This document shows positions 34,801-43,114 of a stretch of DNA of 53,090 bases, in pieces. A program made the translations under genes and the position numbers. Source of the stretch: Sedimentisphaerales bacterium (GTDB lineage Bacteria; Planctomycetota; Phycisphaerae; Sedimentisphaerales; SG8-4); the NCBI GenBank assembly GCA_016928975.1, contig JAFGJR010000237.1, positions 1-53,090 on the forward strand, read 5' to 3'. The notes under the pieces are model-generated. The model did not search any database, had not been told where the DNA came from, and saw only the letters and a program-made list of their open reading frames with translations. Numbering within the stretch: position 1 is the stretch's first letter; each line of letters opens with the position of its first letter.

Positions 34801-36216
34801 GAGCCTGTCGTAAGGTCGGACAGCTTCACCTATGATGACGCTTCACAGATCAGCAGCCCGGGGTACAGTTGCGATAACCGAGGCCGCCTGAGCGCGGCAC
34901 CAGGCAGAACGTTCGCCTACGATGGCGCTGGCCGATTGATATCCATCGCGGCGGGCCAAAGCACCGCCACGTTCACCTACAACGGCCTGGGCGATCTGCG
35001 GACTCGCACGGCGGCGGGTGTGACCACCATCTATCACCACAACTATGCCCTGGCGTCTTCTCCCATCGTGGCGGACAAGGAAGGAACTTCGTACAAGCGA
35101 TTCTACGTCTACGCCCCGGATGGCCGATTGCTGTACTCGGTTGATCCGGCCGGCAGGGCCGTGCGCTTCTATCATTTTGACCGCACCGGCTCGACGCTGT
35201 TCCTGTCTGACGATGGCGGCGCGGTGAGCGACAGCTATGCCTACGATCCTTACGGCAACCTGCTCGCCCACAGCGGCCCGAGCGACCAGCCGTTTACGTT
35301 TGTGGGTCAGTACGGCGTGCGCTGGGAGCCGGTGGGGACCCTCTGTCACATGGGCGCTCGCTACTACGATCCGGCCGCCGCCCGCTTCCTCAGCCGCGAT
35401 CCGGCCTGGCCTGTGCCGGCCGATCCCCACAGTCTGAACCCCTACCAGTATGTCGCTCAGAATCCCTTGCACTACATCGATCATTCAGGAACGGACGGGT
35501 GGGACCCCACAGTGCCGCACGTACAGACCGGGGCGAACACCTACGTCACGCCAGGCCAGCAGACGTCTTCTCAGCCCTGTCCGTACGCGAGCCAAAGCAC
35601 GTTTACGCCACCCACGTCGCAGTCGATTATGGACGGGATCGTGCAGGATGCTATGAATCAGGCGAGCATATCATCAGCATCGGTAGACGCGGGACCAACG
35701 ACAGCAACTATCGTCGCGGTCAGCGGTCCCTGGGGTGGGGGTGAAGCGTCAGCAATCGGAACGGTTGGGGCAGATACTCCTGTTGGACAAGGGGATCTCA
35801 CAACGAGCGTGGACATCACCACAACGGGAGGCATGATTATCCAGTCCGCTCAGATAGGTGACACAGGGGTAGCCACGGGCGTAGCGAACAACCGGACGAC
35901 GGTGGCTGGAGGTGCTATCGTGACGGGTCCGGGGCAAAGCTCGGCATGGACCATCGTGGCAGTCAATCCTACGGTAGCCGGGGCTTACATACAGACGCAA
36001 GTCAATCTCCCCTCGGAGACTGGAGCAGGTGCATTCGTGGTTGTTCGTCCCGTTACCCACGGCGACTTGCAGATTGGCGGCAATGTGGTGATCGCTGGGC
36101 AAGAATTCGGCCTCAGCTTCGGCTTTGAGGGTTTTGTGCCGACCGCAAGTGTCACGCTCCCGTTTGTCGGAAATATCTTCGGGGGCGGTGGGAGTCGGCC
36201 CTCAAACCAGGAATGA
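31822..36216 (+). CDS. Secreted RHS/YD-repeat protein with an unknown C-terminal tail
   Basis: 1464 aa. A signal peptide (CTTLASALILASLARA) precedes a DUF6531-like start (GDPISANSGAYHFSLPL). Dozens of YD repeats of the form TYDxxGRL with period about 20-21 residues fill residues 120-1090 and should build the RHS beta-cocoon. The RHS core (about 1090-1220) ends with RFLSRDP and NPYQYVAQNPLHYIDHSG. The last 245 residues are Gly/Thr/Val-rich and beta-like, ending in FGGGGSRPSNQE, with no toxin motif that I recognise. The ATG at 31822 is chosen: GGAGG lies 8-9 nt upstream, while the ATG at 31807 overlaps it. No immunity gene follows; the next gene is convergent. Confidence 0.92.
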   Translation: MSTNTRRSRHLLRTSCCTTLASALILASLARADDPNSASGVSVNQTTCATMGDPISANSGAYHFSLPLMNLGGPMPLRFGLSYRMDQYSSPGMLSRFQSNLHLQLERMEHRTTKQPVVEVTLCNGVTPQFTYDADSNEWNLDPASPVRYVLKETGADYNHGYYYLMDPVREIVYVFEKVPTMWGPSWAPGRVAYITDRNGNRHTYAYTGDNLVPDRVEDGLGRRLDLTYYSGSDTLQRVIDQAGRSVQLRRQLDAPGLEGWELLGSVTDAAQNTTTFHYTNVSGAKIVAVDRPLGNTPYTQSVAQIKLNGVTKARVTAQTDAYGNVTSYAYDSAINRVTETRPDATTVIYEHYHNNGVPKSITDPAGNVIAFAQTTNEQVSQITDRLGNTIEIAYHLPTGKVTQYTDAEGNATVFTYEAQQQTFTNPATNESVAFTFYNLVEVGYADGSRERFTHDGEGNVLTRTDQNNQKWSFTYNEQGQPLTTTNPSGGVVACTYNPDATPASRTDSETGVTRYDYDELKRLRQITRPDGQTVRLTYDRNDRLLSYTNEQGKTWELVYDQNGNLVSSTDRMRQTATQAYDLMDQLTSQTDPLGHAAHYSYGALGRLKTATDRNGNTTTYSYDPRGWLTGMTDPAGNLWIVTYDDEGVPKATTTPTGISTTFQTDRLSRTTGMTDALGATARLAYDERGRLTSTIDRLGRVTTYAYDAADRLTSVGKPLLGTATYTRSALGRLTRIDDLRGKSWDFSYSPMGRLTSDTDPLSRQRTYAYDNQGRLRQITYPGGDTTTLIRDSVGRVTRAACPSGLTLEFTYDDAGRLLTANDLRLSRDARGDIINGQEGTASFGATYDNGRRLASVTYDDQATVTYTYDARNLLTRVSDSLCGAWMEFRYDADGRLVEARRSNTVNTTYSYDPAGRLLRVQDGTLANQQYSLDAEGEPLQAVMNLPSGAETIAYTYDDADRLTGADYGSGNRLSYTYDPAGNLTNTTGKTPLEPVVRSDSFTYDDASQISSPGYSCDNRGRLSAAPGRTFAYDGAGRLISIAAGQSTATFTYNGLGDLRTRTAAGVTTIYHHNYALASSPIVADKEGTSYKRFYVYAPDGRLLYSVDPAGRAVRFYHFDRTGSTLFLSDDGGAVSDSYAYDPYGNLLAHSGPSDQPFTFVGQYGVRWEPVGTLCHMGARYYDPAAARFLSRDPAWPVPADPHSLNPYQYVAQNPLHYIDHSGTDGWDPTVPHVQTGANTYVTPGQQTSSQPCPYASQSTFTPPTSQSIMDGIVQDAMNQASISSASVDAGPTTATIVAVSGPWGGGEASAIGTVGADTPVGQGDLTTSVDITTTGGMIIQSAQIGDTGVATGVANNRTTVAGGAIVTGPGQSSAWTIVAVNPTVAGAYIQTQVNLPSETGAGAFVVVRPVTHGDLQIGGNVVIAGQEFGLSFGFEGFVPTASVTLPFVGNIFGGGGSRPSNQE

Positions 36217-36217
36217 G

Positions 36218-36266
36218 TGGCGGTCGAGGAGGCGCCGGGCAGGATACGCGCACGGCACGACCGCCA
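36218..36266. terminator. Weak inverted repeat between convergent genes, possible terminator
   Basis: TGGCGGTCG (36218-36226) and its exact complement CGACCGCCA (36258-36266) around a 31-nt GC-rich loop. There is no T-run, so it may only be a structural element. Confidence 0.3.
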
Positions 36267-36272
36267 GATCGG

Positions 36273-37256
36273 TCAGGCTTCGATCAGCCTCCAGAGGCGG
36301 TTGAGCGAGTCGATCGTCGTTTGCAGGATCGCACCCTGGTCCATCTTTCGCAGCTCCTGGTCGAAGGGCTCGCACTCGACGGGGCCGTCGTAGCCGATCT
36401 TGACCAGGGTGTTGATGAAGCCCTTGAGGTCGATCACTCCGGTCGTGACGGGGAGCTTGCGCCGGTTGTCGACCTGCTGATCGACCTGCACGCCGGAGGG
36501 GGCGTCGTTGACGTGGACGTGGACGATGTCATGGGCGGAGAGCTTCTCCATCTCCGTGACCGTGCCGTGCGAGGTGTACCAGTGCCAGCTATCGAGCAGC
36601 AGGCCGACATTGCCGGTGCCGATGGCCTGGACCAGCTCCATCATGTCTGCCTGGGCACAGGCGAAGGGGAAACGGAACCGCTCGCGGGAAGTTCGCGGCC
36701 CGACGAACTCCAGGCCGAGGCGAATGTCGTTGTCCTTGAGCACCTTGGCCGCCTCGCGCAGACGCATCTCGTGCTGCTTGAAGTTTTGCAGGTAGGTCAG
36801 TTCATTGTGTCCGGGCATCAGCCACGTCGCGACGCGCGTCACGCCCAATTGCTTCATGAGCCCCGCGCGTCTCGCCAGTCCGGCCATGCCCTTCTGGAAT
36901 TCCTCGTCGCCCCTGCGAAACTCGACCGGCAACCCGGCGGCGCCGTAGCGAATGCCCTTTTCCTTCATCATCGCGATCCACTCGCCGATCTCGGCCGCGG
37001 ATTTGTCGGCAAATTCACCCTCGTTGGGACTGATCCCTTCGAAGCCGTACTTGACGGCGTATTCCAGCGCCTGCTTCTGATTCGCATTGACGCCGAGATG
37101 TCCCGGCGCCAGGTTCTTGAAGAACTCGACCTTGCCGTCCGTCTGCCCGGCTCGGCCAACCGATCCCACCCAAGGGACCGCCACCGCCGCCATCGCCGAT
37201 TGGCAAAACGCGCGCCTCGATAACACCTGCGATTGTCCCGACGTCTCATGCATCAT
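36273..37256 (-). CDS. Tat-exported sugar phosphate isomerase/epimerase-like TIM barrel
   Basis: 327 aa. A Tat signal (LSRRAFCQS, then a hydrophobic Ala/Val run) leads into an AP-endonuclease-2-like xylose-isomerase TIM barrel. Metal-site residues are in place: Glu in LGLEFVGPR, Asp and His in LLLDSWHWY, His in HVHVND and the terminal Glu in ECEPF. Such enzymes isomerise or epimerise sugars or inositols; the Tat-borne form is typical of Planctomycetota. The ATG at 37256 has GGAG 8 nt upstream, better than the earlier starts at 37262 or 37295. It is transcribed alone, from a TTGACG-N17-TAGACT promoter. Confidence 0.88.
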   Translation of the reverse strand: MMHETSGQSQVLSRRAFCQSAMAAVAVPWVGSVGRAGQTDGKVEFFKNLAPGHLGVNANQKQALEYAVKYGFEGISPNEGEFADKSAAEIGEWIAMMKEKGIRYGAAGLPVEFRRGDEEFQKGMAGLARRAGLMKQLGVTRVATWLMPGHNELTYLQNFKQHEMRLREAAKVLKDNDIRLGLEFVGPRTSRERFRFPFACAQADMMELVQAIGTGNVGLLLDSWHWYTSHGTVTEMEKLSAHDIVHVHVNDAPSGVQVDQQVDNRRKLPVTTGVIDLKGFINTLVKIGYDGPVECEPFDQELRKMDQGAILQTTIDSLNRLWRLIEA

Positions 37257-37304
37257 CGTCATATCTCCAATTAGATCCCGGAGTTCTACCACCACAACGC
37301 GCCA

Positions 37305-37333
37305 AGTCTACCGCTGGGGACGACGCTCGTCAA
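37305..37333 (-). promoter_or_regulatory. Promoter of the Tat isomerase-like gene
   Basis: Minus strand TTGACG (37333-37328), 17-bp spacer, TAGACT (37310-37305). Predicted start near 37298. Confidence 0.5.
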
Positions 37334-37430
37334 ACTACGGTCATTGACCGACTCCTCAGTCGCAGTTGTCCCTTCGACGAGGGGACTTGCTTGCCGTTAC
37401 CGGCTGAACGTTCTTATCGTCCCAGACCGG

Positions 37431-38240
37431 TCAATACCCGATGGACTCGATATCGAGCCCGTATTTCATCTTCTTCTCGCGCGCCTCGTATAGGATGGGG
37501 CGTGGTGACCTTACCTTGCACCATTTCACCACTTGTCGCTTGTCCTTGTCGCGAATCCTGCACCCGAGAATCACACCGTGTAGGGTTGCTGGCGAGAACG
37601 ACCGAACCCCGACACCATTCGCGATGTCAATGATGCGCCATTCGTGTTCGTATGTCCATTCCTTTGCCTTAGTCAGAAGCGCCTTGGCATAGGCACCCGT
37701 CACTTCGTTCCAATCGGGCGTCAGCAGATTCACGCATGGCAGTGTACTTGAGTAACTGACAGGGTGTACGTTGGAGAAAAGGGGGTCGTTGGTCTGGAAT
37801 TCCAGACAGAAACCGGTGTGCTGTCCTGCGTAGTGGGACCACATCAGGATGTGATCTTTCTTCTCGGTCATACAGTAGACGCCGATGCGTCCGCGGATGT
37901 CCAGGAGCTTCCTGGTCATGCCATCGACGTAGACACCGCCCAAGAGTCCGTCCGCGAATCGTTTCCTCAAAGACAGGAGTTCGTATCGGGACAGATTCGC
38001 GCCATGGCGAGGCCTCCACTGGTCAAAGTACCTCTCCCTCTGTCGTCTGGAACCCGCGAAGGTGAGCGGGACAACCGAGTCGAAGGGATCATTGAAGCCA
38101 TTCGCCGACTGGAAGTACAGTCGGTTATCCTGAAAGATTCTGGACGTCCATTCACTGAAAGCGTAATATCTGTAGAGCAGAGGAGGTGGCTGACTCGCCC
38201 GATCCTGAAGGACATGAACGACTCCCTTCCGCTCAGTCAT
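37431..38240 (-). CDS. DUF2971 domain protein
   Basis: 269 aa. The DUF2971 pattern is clear: LYRYYAFSEWTSRIFQDNRL, ANGFNDPFDS, then GVYCMTEKKDHILMWSHYA and GFCLEF, with the late EWTYEHEWRI motif. These features suggest a conserved active site with Asp, His and Trp, but the biochemistry is unknown. DUF2971 genes occur often in variable genome regions. AAAGGG precedes the ATG. The gene is isolated, and its base composition looks less GC-rich than its neighbours, consistent with transfer. Confidence 0.85.
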   Translation of the reverse strand: MTERKGVVHVLQDRASQPPPLLYRYYAFSEWTSRIFQDNRLYFQSANGFNDPFDSVVPLTFAGSRRQRERYFDQWRPRHGANLSRYELLSLRKRFADGLLGGVYVDGMTRKLLDIRGRIGVYCMTEKKDHILMWSHYAGQHTGFCLEFQTNDPLFSNVHPVSYSSTLPCVNLLTPDWNEVTGAYAKALLTKAKEWTYEHEWRIIDIANGVGVRSFSPATLHGVILGCRIRDKDKRQVVKWCKVRSPRPILYEAREKKMKYGLDIESIGY

Positions 38241-38555
38241 TTGGTTCGCCCTTTCAACACGCGTCTCCGCTCTCGGCCGGGAACGCGAGGATCAATCCCT
38301 GAACAAAACTCATCGGACGATCACCCATATGCACGGATTTGCTGAGGATCCAGAACCACAAATGCATCGGATCATATGTCCGCACAAATGTCCCATGTAA
38401 GTATCTCCCTTTACGACACTTATGGGCGTGTTGTCCCCGGAGATGCCCACATAGGTAGGATATCGACAAGAGAGGTCCCGGTCAAGGCGAGGACGTCGTT
38501 GAGTCAAACTCATCCGGTCGCCGCATGCTCATGGTTGGAGCAGTACCCAAGGACC

Positions 38556-38771
38556 GGGGACGCTGTCCCCGGCCCCCTGGCATTTTGCGCCTTTCGCCAA
38601 TGGCATGGGAGTGGGCCGGCCGACGGTCCGCACGATGCTGTCGGCACGCCAGCACCCCGATCAAGCGGAGGCGAATGAGAACCTCCATGACAGTCGGCCG
38701 GAGCGGTCGCCTCTTCTATCATGCTATTGGCCCAATGCGACAAATGCCAGGGGCTTGGGGACAGAGTCCCC
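38556..38771. repeat. MITE-like element with 52-bp imperfect terminal inverted repeats
   Basis: Arm 38556-38607 and the reverse complement of arm 38720-38771 align end to end. Shared words are GGGGAC-CTGTCCCC, CCCCTGGCATTT and GCATG at the inner end. Each outer end is itself a palindrome (CCGGGGACGCTGTCCCCGG and TTGGGGACAGAGTCCCCAA). The 112-bp interior has no gene. The rest of the 38241-38910 gap holds only degenerate sequence. Confidence 0.65.
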
Positions 38772-38910
38772 AAAAGCACAGAAATACGCAAAAGCTGGAG
38801 GAGCCCGGAATCATGTATGGGGCGACACTGCCTGCCTTGGCGCGACAGAGCGGTTTACAGACTTGGCAGTCCTCCCCTCGCCTTACCCGCTGTGATCTTG
38901 GCCCGTCGAT

Positions 38911-39174
38911 CTACGCTTGCGGGTCTTTCCAACTCCACCATTGGAGCAGGTCGGGGTCCGGGTCGGGCGTGGAGGCGTAGTAGACGGCACAACGCAGGAC
39001 GTACAACATGCAGCGATCCACGGGCGAGGCTTTGAAGTTGCACAATTGCTCGTACAGCTCCTCGGGGTCCTTGCCTTTGAGCTGGCGCGCGGACGTAATG
39101 CCCATGTGGCGCAGGTCCTCGGCGATGGCTTTGCCGACGCCGGGGATTTGTTCGAGTTCATCTCTTGCTGTCAT
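38911..39174 (-). CDS. Helix-hairpin-helix protein, Cdd1 (pathogenicity locus) family
   Basis: 87 aa. An HhH motif at the N-terminus (LEQIPGVGKAIAEDLRHMGI) is followed by the Cdd1 family pattern LKGKDPEELYEQLCNFKAS and DRCMLYVLRCAVYYAS, rich in conserved Cys and Tyr. HhH domains bind DNA non-specifically; the role of Cdd1 proteins is unknown. AAGGAG lies 8 nt before the ATG. It is followed on the same strand by a non-coding stretch and preceded by a REP pair. Confidence 0.88.
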   Translation of the reverse strand: MTARDELEQIPGVGKAIAEDLRHMGITSARQLKGKDPEELYEQLCNFKASPVDRCMLYVLRCAVYYASTPDPDPDLLQWWSWKDPQA

Positions 39175-39230
39175 GCCGCAGGCTCCTTACAGGCGCAACC
39201 ACAATGAAACATGGCCAAGCTGCTCTCTAA

Positions 39231-39303
39231 TGTCATTCCCGCGAAGGCGGGAATCCATCTACGCACCGAAGCATCTTGGACCCCCGCCTGCGCGGGGGTG
39301 ACA
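39231..39303. repeat. Paired REP hairpins
   Basis: Hairpin 1: ATTCCCGC-GAAG-GCGGGAAT (39235-39254). Hairpin 2: ACCCCCGC-CTGC-GCGGGGGT (39280-39299). The unit is bounded by TGTCA and TGACA, giving a 73-bp two-hairpin arrangement between two genes of the same strand. Confidence 0.75.
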
Positions 39304-39319
39304 TAAAGGACTCATTCTG

Positions 39320-39748
39320 TCAGGGCTCCTTTGGATTGCCGGCGAACGTCAGGACGTAGCCGTTGCTGTCGAGGATGCAGAATTCCTCCGTGCCGTAGAA
39401 TGTCGTGTGGAGGTCCTTGAGGATAGTGACGTTGCGCCGGATGGTTTCATGGAGCTCGCGGACGTCGGCGACGCGGATGTACAGGGTGATCGATACGCCG
39501 CTGCCGGGCTGTCGCTTCAACGCGGGCAACTCTTGCAGCAGGCTCTCGCGAGACTGGAGCATGAGCTCCACGTCGTCTCGCTTGATGATGGCAAAAGCCA
39601 GAGGCGTGTCATCGACGTGGGCGGTGACGATCTCCTGACTGCCGGCCGGCACAGCCATCACGAGGCCGAAACCGAGAATCCGCTCGTAGAAGTCCAGTGC
39701 GCTGTTGACGTTCGGGACAACGAGATTTGTCGTGATCTTGCTGAGCAT
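39320..39748 (-). CDS. VOC (glyoxalase/dioxygenase superfamily) protein
   Basis: 142 aa, one VOC module made of two beta-alpha-beta-beta-beta repeats: VVPNVNSALDFYERILGFGLV at the start, and DSNGYVLTFAGN at the end with the usual D-NGY phrase. Metal ligands are not certain; a Glu in TEEFCILDSNGY could serve. Members include glyoxalases, bleomycin-binding and fosfomycin-resistance proteins; nothing here decides which. GGAG lies 6 nt before the ATG. An AraC gene lies directly upstream on the same strand, so they may form a small regulated pair. Confidence 0.85.
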   Translation of the reverse strand: MLSKITTNLVVPNVNSALDFYERILGFGLVMAVPAGSQEIVTAHVDDTPLAFAIIKRDDVELMLQSRESLLQELPALKRQPGSGVSITLYIRVADVRELHETIRRNVTILKDLHTTFYGTEEFCILDSNGYVLTFAGNPKEP

Positions 39749-39785
39749 GGCATTCTCCTTTTTTTTCGACGAGTATAGGCCGTGC

Positions 39786-40598
39786 TCAGCCGCGTGTATT
39801 GTAAGGAACGGACATGGCGACCGAGGGACAGGAGCCGTAGAAGGCGTTGAACTCGTGGATGAAGTGCGCCTGATCGTAGTAACCCGCGTCGAGGGCGACG
39901 TGCAGCAAGTCGGGCTGCGGCCGGCGGCACAGGGCTCGCAACGCGGCTTTGAAGCGGATGATCCGGCAGTACGTCTTGGGACCGACACCCACCGACTCGC
40001 GAAAGATCCGGAGCAGTTGGCGAGGACTACAGCCCGCCCTACGCGCCAGGTCCACAACGCGGAGCTCGCTCGGGAGGGCGGATATGGCTTCGAGAACCTC
40101 CCCAAAGGCCGCGTTGGGCCGAGCCTGGGCGAGCCGTCTCATGAGGCAATCCTGAAGCACGCGGAAGGATGCTTCAACCCCGGGGCTTTCGGCCATCCGC
40201 TCGGCGGGCGCGAGCGACAAAGACACCCCATCGAGAGGGACACTCCGATCTGTGAACTCGTGGGCGGGGCGGCTGAACAGTTGCGTGAATCCGCCGGGAG
40301 CGAAGCGGATTCCCAGATACTGCGCCCGCGCGGGGATCTCCACGAATACCGGCCGGGTCATCGTGCCGACGACCGAGCCTCTGTAGGCGTCCGTCGGACT
40401 GTGGCGAACGAGGATGACGTCGATGCAGCCATCGGGCACGATGCGCTGGCGTCTGCACGCTTCCGCCGTCCCGACAGACTCAGCCGCCCAGAAGTTGCGA
40501 ACGAACGGGCGCAAAGGTTCCTCAGGACAGCCCCGCTGAAACCGCAAAGGCTCTGGTCGTGGGACAAGGCTCTTCCGGTCCGGTCTCATGTGGGTCAT
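39786..40598 (-). CDS. AraC-family transcriptional regulator
   Basis: 270 aa. Residues 10-155 are an N-terminal DUF6597-like ligand domain (PLRPFVRNFWAAES, RIVPDGCIDVILVR, YLGIRFAPGGF). Residues 165-262 are the double helix-turn-helix (VVDLARRAGCSPRQLLRIFRE, then HVALDAGYYDQAHFIHEF). The ligand is unknown. It probably controls the VOC gene downstream, 37 nt away. TATAAT overlaps the ATG at 40598, so a second ATG at 40589 could be the start of a leaderless or very short-leader mRNA. Longer frames upstream run into the ABC permease gene and are rejected. Confidence 0.88.
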   Translation of the reverse strand: MTHMRPDRKSLVPRPEPLRFQRGCPEEPLRPFVRNFWAAESVGTAEACRRQRIVPDGCIDVILVRHSPTDAYRGSVVGTMTRPVFVEIPARAQYLGIRFAPGGFTQLFSRPAHEFTDRSVPLDGVSLSLAPAERMAESPGVEASFRVLQDCLMRRLAQARPNAAFGEVLEAISALPSELRVVDLARRAGCSPRQLLRIFRESVGVGPKTYCRIIRFKAALRALCRRPQPDLLHVALDAGYYDQAHFIHEFNAFYGSCPSVAMSVPYNTRG

Positions 40599-40618
40599 TA
40601 TACCATCTTGGGGATGGT

Positions 40619-42352
40619 TCACTCCACTTCCTTCGTGACGACCTCGAGGATTCGTTTCTCCCGGTGTTGGAGGAGATTGCCCAGATGGGGCAGGCTGAGC
40701 GCATAAAGCACGGCGAGCAGCGGGAGCTCGATGGCCGAGAACAGCAGGTTCATCGGCGCCGCGGGCAGCCAGCCGGCGCTGGCGAACAGATACCCGGCCA
40801 GCGGGGGCAGGAAGACCGGAACGAGCATCATCGACGCGAACACGTGGCAGCAGATCAGCAGGATCATCGTCGTGGCCGGCAGCTTCGTCGGTTTCAGCGA
40901 CCCGGGCGCGACGCGGCACGGCAGCAGAGGCGAGATGAGGTTGCCGTACATGCTCGACAACAGAAACGCGATCAGGAATTGCAGACACGCGGCCAGAACC
41001 ACCAGCGCCGGGACGTGCAGCCCCACTGCCGCGACCAACAGCAGGATCAGTCCAATGCCCGCCATGAACGGCAGGACCGCCAGGTTCTTGCCCAGCAGGA
41101 TCTGCCAGCGCGGCACGGGCGACAACACAAGGACGCGAAAACCCGTCCGGTCGAAGCCGAACTGATTCAGCAGAAGCTGGGACATTCCGAAAAAGGGAAG
41201 CGCGACGGCGCCGGCCGCGATGAACGGCAGCATGTCCGTCCCGGGCGACGCCGCACGACGGACGAAGATCATGCCACCGAAGATCACCAGCCACAGAAGG
41301 TTCGAGGCCACGGTCATTCTCACCTCCGTCGCGCGGGTCATCGACCGGAAGAACGCCAGGGCCATCGCCGCCGCTTCATCGGGGACGCCGGGCAGCGTTC
41401 GTTCGAGCAGTGTCCGGTCCTTCAAGGCGACCTGCTTCCTCCGCGCCCTGGCTTTGATCGACCGGCCCTCGTAGAATCGCCGTGTCGATCGGTAAGCCCG
41501 ACTGAGCCCCAGGCCCGCCAGGGCCAGGGAGCCAGCCGTACCGAGAGCCGCCGACCACGCGCCGCCGTCCGCCAAATGCATCACCCCATTGCCCACCCAC
41601 AGAGGCGGCGCCACGTTGTGCGCCCACAGGAACGTCGAGAGCGCTCGTTCCTCGCGATGGCGGTGAAGCTCGGTGTCCTTCTCGGTTTCCTCCGACGACC
41701 TTTGCCGAGCATCGGGACGCGCCCGGTGCTTGTCGCGAGCCATGAAGATGAGATTCGGAAGCTGGGACAGAAGCAGCACCCCCAGGCCGATCGTGCCGAC
41801 GATCATGCGGTAGCGCCGCGGGTTCTGCATGAGCGTCAGGAGCCAGCCGCGGAGGTGATAGGTCCACGCCGTGAGCATGAAGACGAACGCCAGCGACAGC
41901 GGCACCATCCAGAGCATCGCCGGCCCCCGGCCCACCGCCAGCCCGATCGACAGGCCGATCATCCAGGGCACGAAGAAGACGACGCTCGCCGTCACGTGCG
42001 ACGCAAGGTAGTTCAGGAGGAAGATGCCTTTCATCGAGACCGGCAGGTGAAGCATCTTGCCGATGTCGATGGCCTCGGACCGCTGAAGCTCGGAGATGAT
42101 GCCGACACACCAGAACAGCAGGAACGCGCCGACGGTGCCGTCCCAGACGGCCAGGAGGAGGTGGGGTGTGGACCGGCGAAAGACGAAGACGCCGAACAGC
42201 AGACCGACGAGGCCGCCGATGAGGCCCACGAAGGACAGGGTCGCCATGATCACGAGTGTAACGATCGCATTGAGGCGCCCGCTGCGGGACCACTGGTTGC
42301 GAGTCAGTCGCCACCGCAGCCAGAGGATGGTGTGCAACTGGCTCAGGTGCAT
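40619..42352 (-). CDS. ABC-2-type transporter permease
   Basis: 577 aa, about 11-13 hydrophobic segments in two blocks separated by a charged cytoplasmic region (residues 205-260, RARPDARQRSSEETEKDTEL). It is larger than simple ABC-2 permeases and resembles the Ecs/Nat-type exporter half that pairs with a CcmA-like ATPase. Its ATG directly abuts the stop of the ATPase gene. Substrate unknown. The C-terminus is short and basic (HREKRILEVVTKEVE). Confidence 0.85.
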   Translation of the reverse strand: MHLSQLHTILWLRWRLTRNQWSRSGRLNAIVTLVIMATLSFVGLIGGLVGLLFGVFVFRRSTPHLLLAVWDGTVGAFLLFWCVGIISELQRSEAIDIGKMLHLPVSMKGIFLLNYLASHVTASVVFFVPWMIGLSIGLAVGRGPAMLWMVPLSLAFVFMLTAWTYHLRGWLLTLMQNPRRYRMIVGTIGLGVLLLSQLPNLIFMARDKHRARPDARQRSSEETEKDTELHRHREERALSTFLWAHNVAPPLWVGNGVMHLADGGAWSAALGTAGSLALAGLGLSRAYRSTRRFYEGRSIKARARRKQVALKDRTLLERTLPGVPDEAAAMALAFFRSMTRATEVRMTVASNLLWLVIFGGMIFVRRAASPGTDMLPFIAAGAVALPFFGMSQLLLNQFGFDRTGFRVLVLSPVPRWQILLGKNLAVLPFMAGIGLILLLVAAVGLHVPALVVLAACLQFLIAFLLSSMYGNLISPLLPCRVAPGSLKPTKLPATTMILLICCHVFASMMLVPVFLPPLAGYLFASAGWLPAAPMNLLFSAIELPLLAVLYALSLPHLGNLLQHREKRILEVVTKEVE

Positions 42353-43114
42353 TCAGCCCTCCAGCCAACTGAGCGTCTGTCGCTCAATCTGGCCGTGACC
42401 GACGGTCTGAAGGAACTTGTCCTCCAGCGAGCCGCTCTGGCGAACTTCGTCCATCGTCCCCTGGTACATGAGCTTGCCGTCGGCAATGATGCCGACGGCG
42501 GTGCAGAGCTTCTCCACGATCTCCAGGATGTGCGACGTCAAGAACACGGTCGCCCCTCGCTGGACCGCTCGCCGCAGGACATCGCGCAGCACGCTGGAGG
42601 AGACGGCGTCGATGCCCTCGAACGGCTCGTCGAGGAACAGCACGTCCGGGTTCGGGATCAGCGCCGCCGCAAGAGCCAGCTTCTTCTTCATCCCGTGCGA
42701 GTACTCCAGCGTGAGCTTCTTCTCCTCGTTTTCCAGGGTCATCATCGCCAGCAGCTCGCGACAGCGGTCGCGCACGGTGTCCGCCGGCAGGCGATACATG
42801 CGACCGATGAAGGTCAGGTACTCGCGTGCCGTCAGGTTGTCGAACAGGGCAAGCTGTTCCGGGACGACCCCGATCTGCCGTCTGAGCTCAATGGCCCTCC
42901 TGGCGTCGGAGATATCCTGGTCGAGGATGCGGATGGCGCCGCCGTCGGGGGCGAGCAGGCCGGTGAGCATCCTGATTGTAGTGGACTTGCCCGCGCCATT
43001 GGGGCCGAGGAAGCCGTAAAACGTCCCTCGTTCCACACGAAGATCGAGGCCGTCAACGGCGATCAGCTCGCCGAACCGGCGGGTCAGCCCCTGAGTTTCG
43101 ATGGCAAGACTCAT
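42353..43114 (-). CDS. ABC transporter ATP-binding protein (CcmA-like)
   Basis: 253 aa. Walker A GPNGAGKST (about 38-46), Q-loop VVPEQLALFD, a degenerate signature YSHGMKKK where LSGGQ is usual, Walker B VLFLDEPFEG and switch His in TSHILE. The degenerate signature is typical of ABC-2 exporter ATPases. It is cytoplasmic and energises the adjacent permease. The operon is ATPase then permease, with no gap. The ATG at 43114 fits the family start; no strong Shine-Dalgarno is seen. Confidence 0.92.
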   Translation of the reverse strand: MSLAIETQGLTRRFGELIAVDGLDLRVERGTFYGFLGPNGAGKSTTIRMLTGLLAPDGGAIRILDQDISDARRAIELRRQIGVVPEQLALFDNLTAREYLTFIGRMYRLPADTVRDRCRELLAMMTLENEEKKLTLEYSHGMKKKLALAAALIPNPDVLFLDEPFEGIDAVSSSVLRDVLRRAVQRGATVFLTSHILEIVEKLCTAVGIIADGKLMYQGTMDEVRQSGSLEDKFLQTVGHGQIERQTLSWLEG

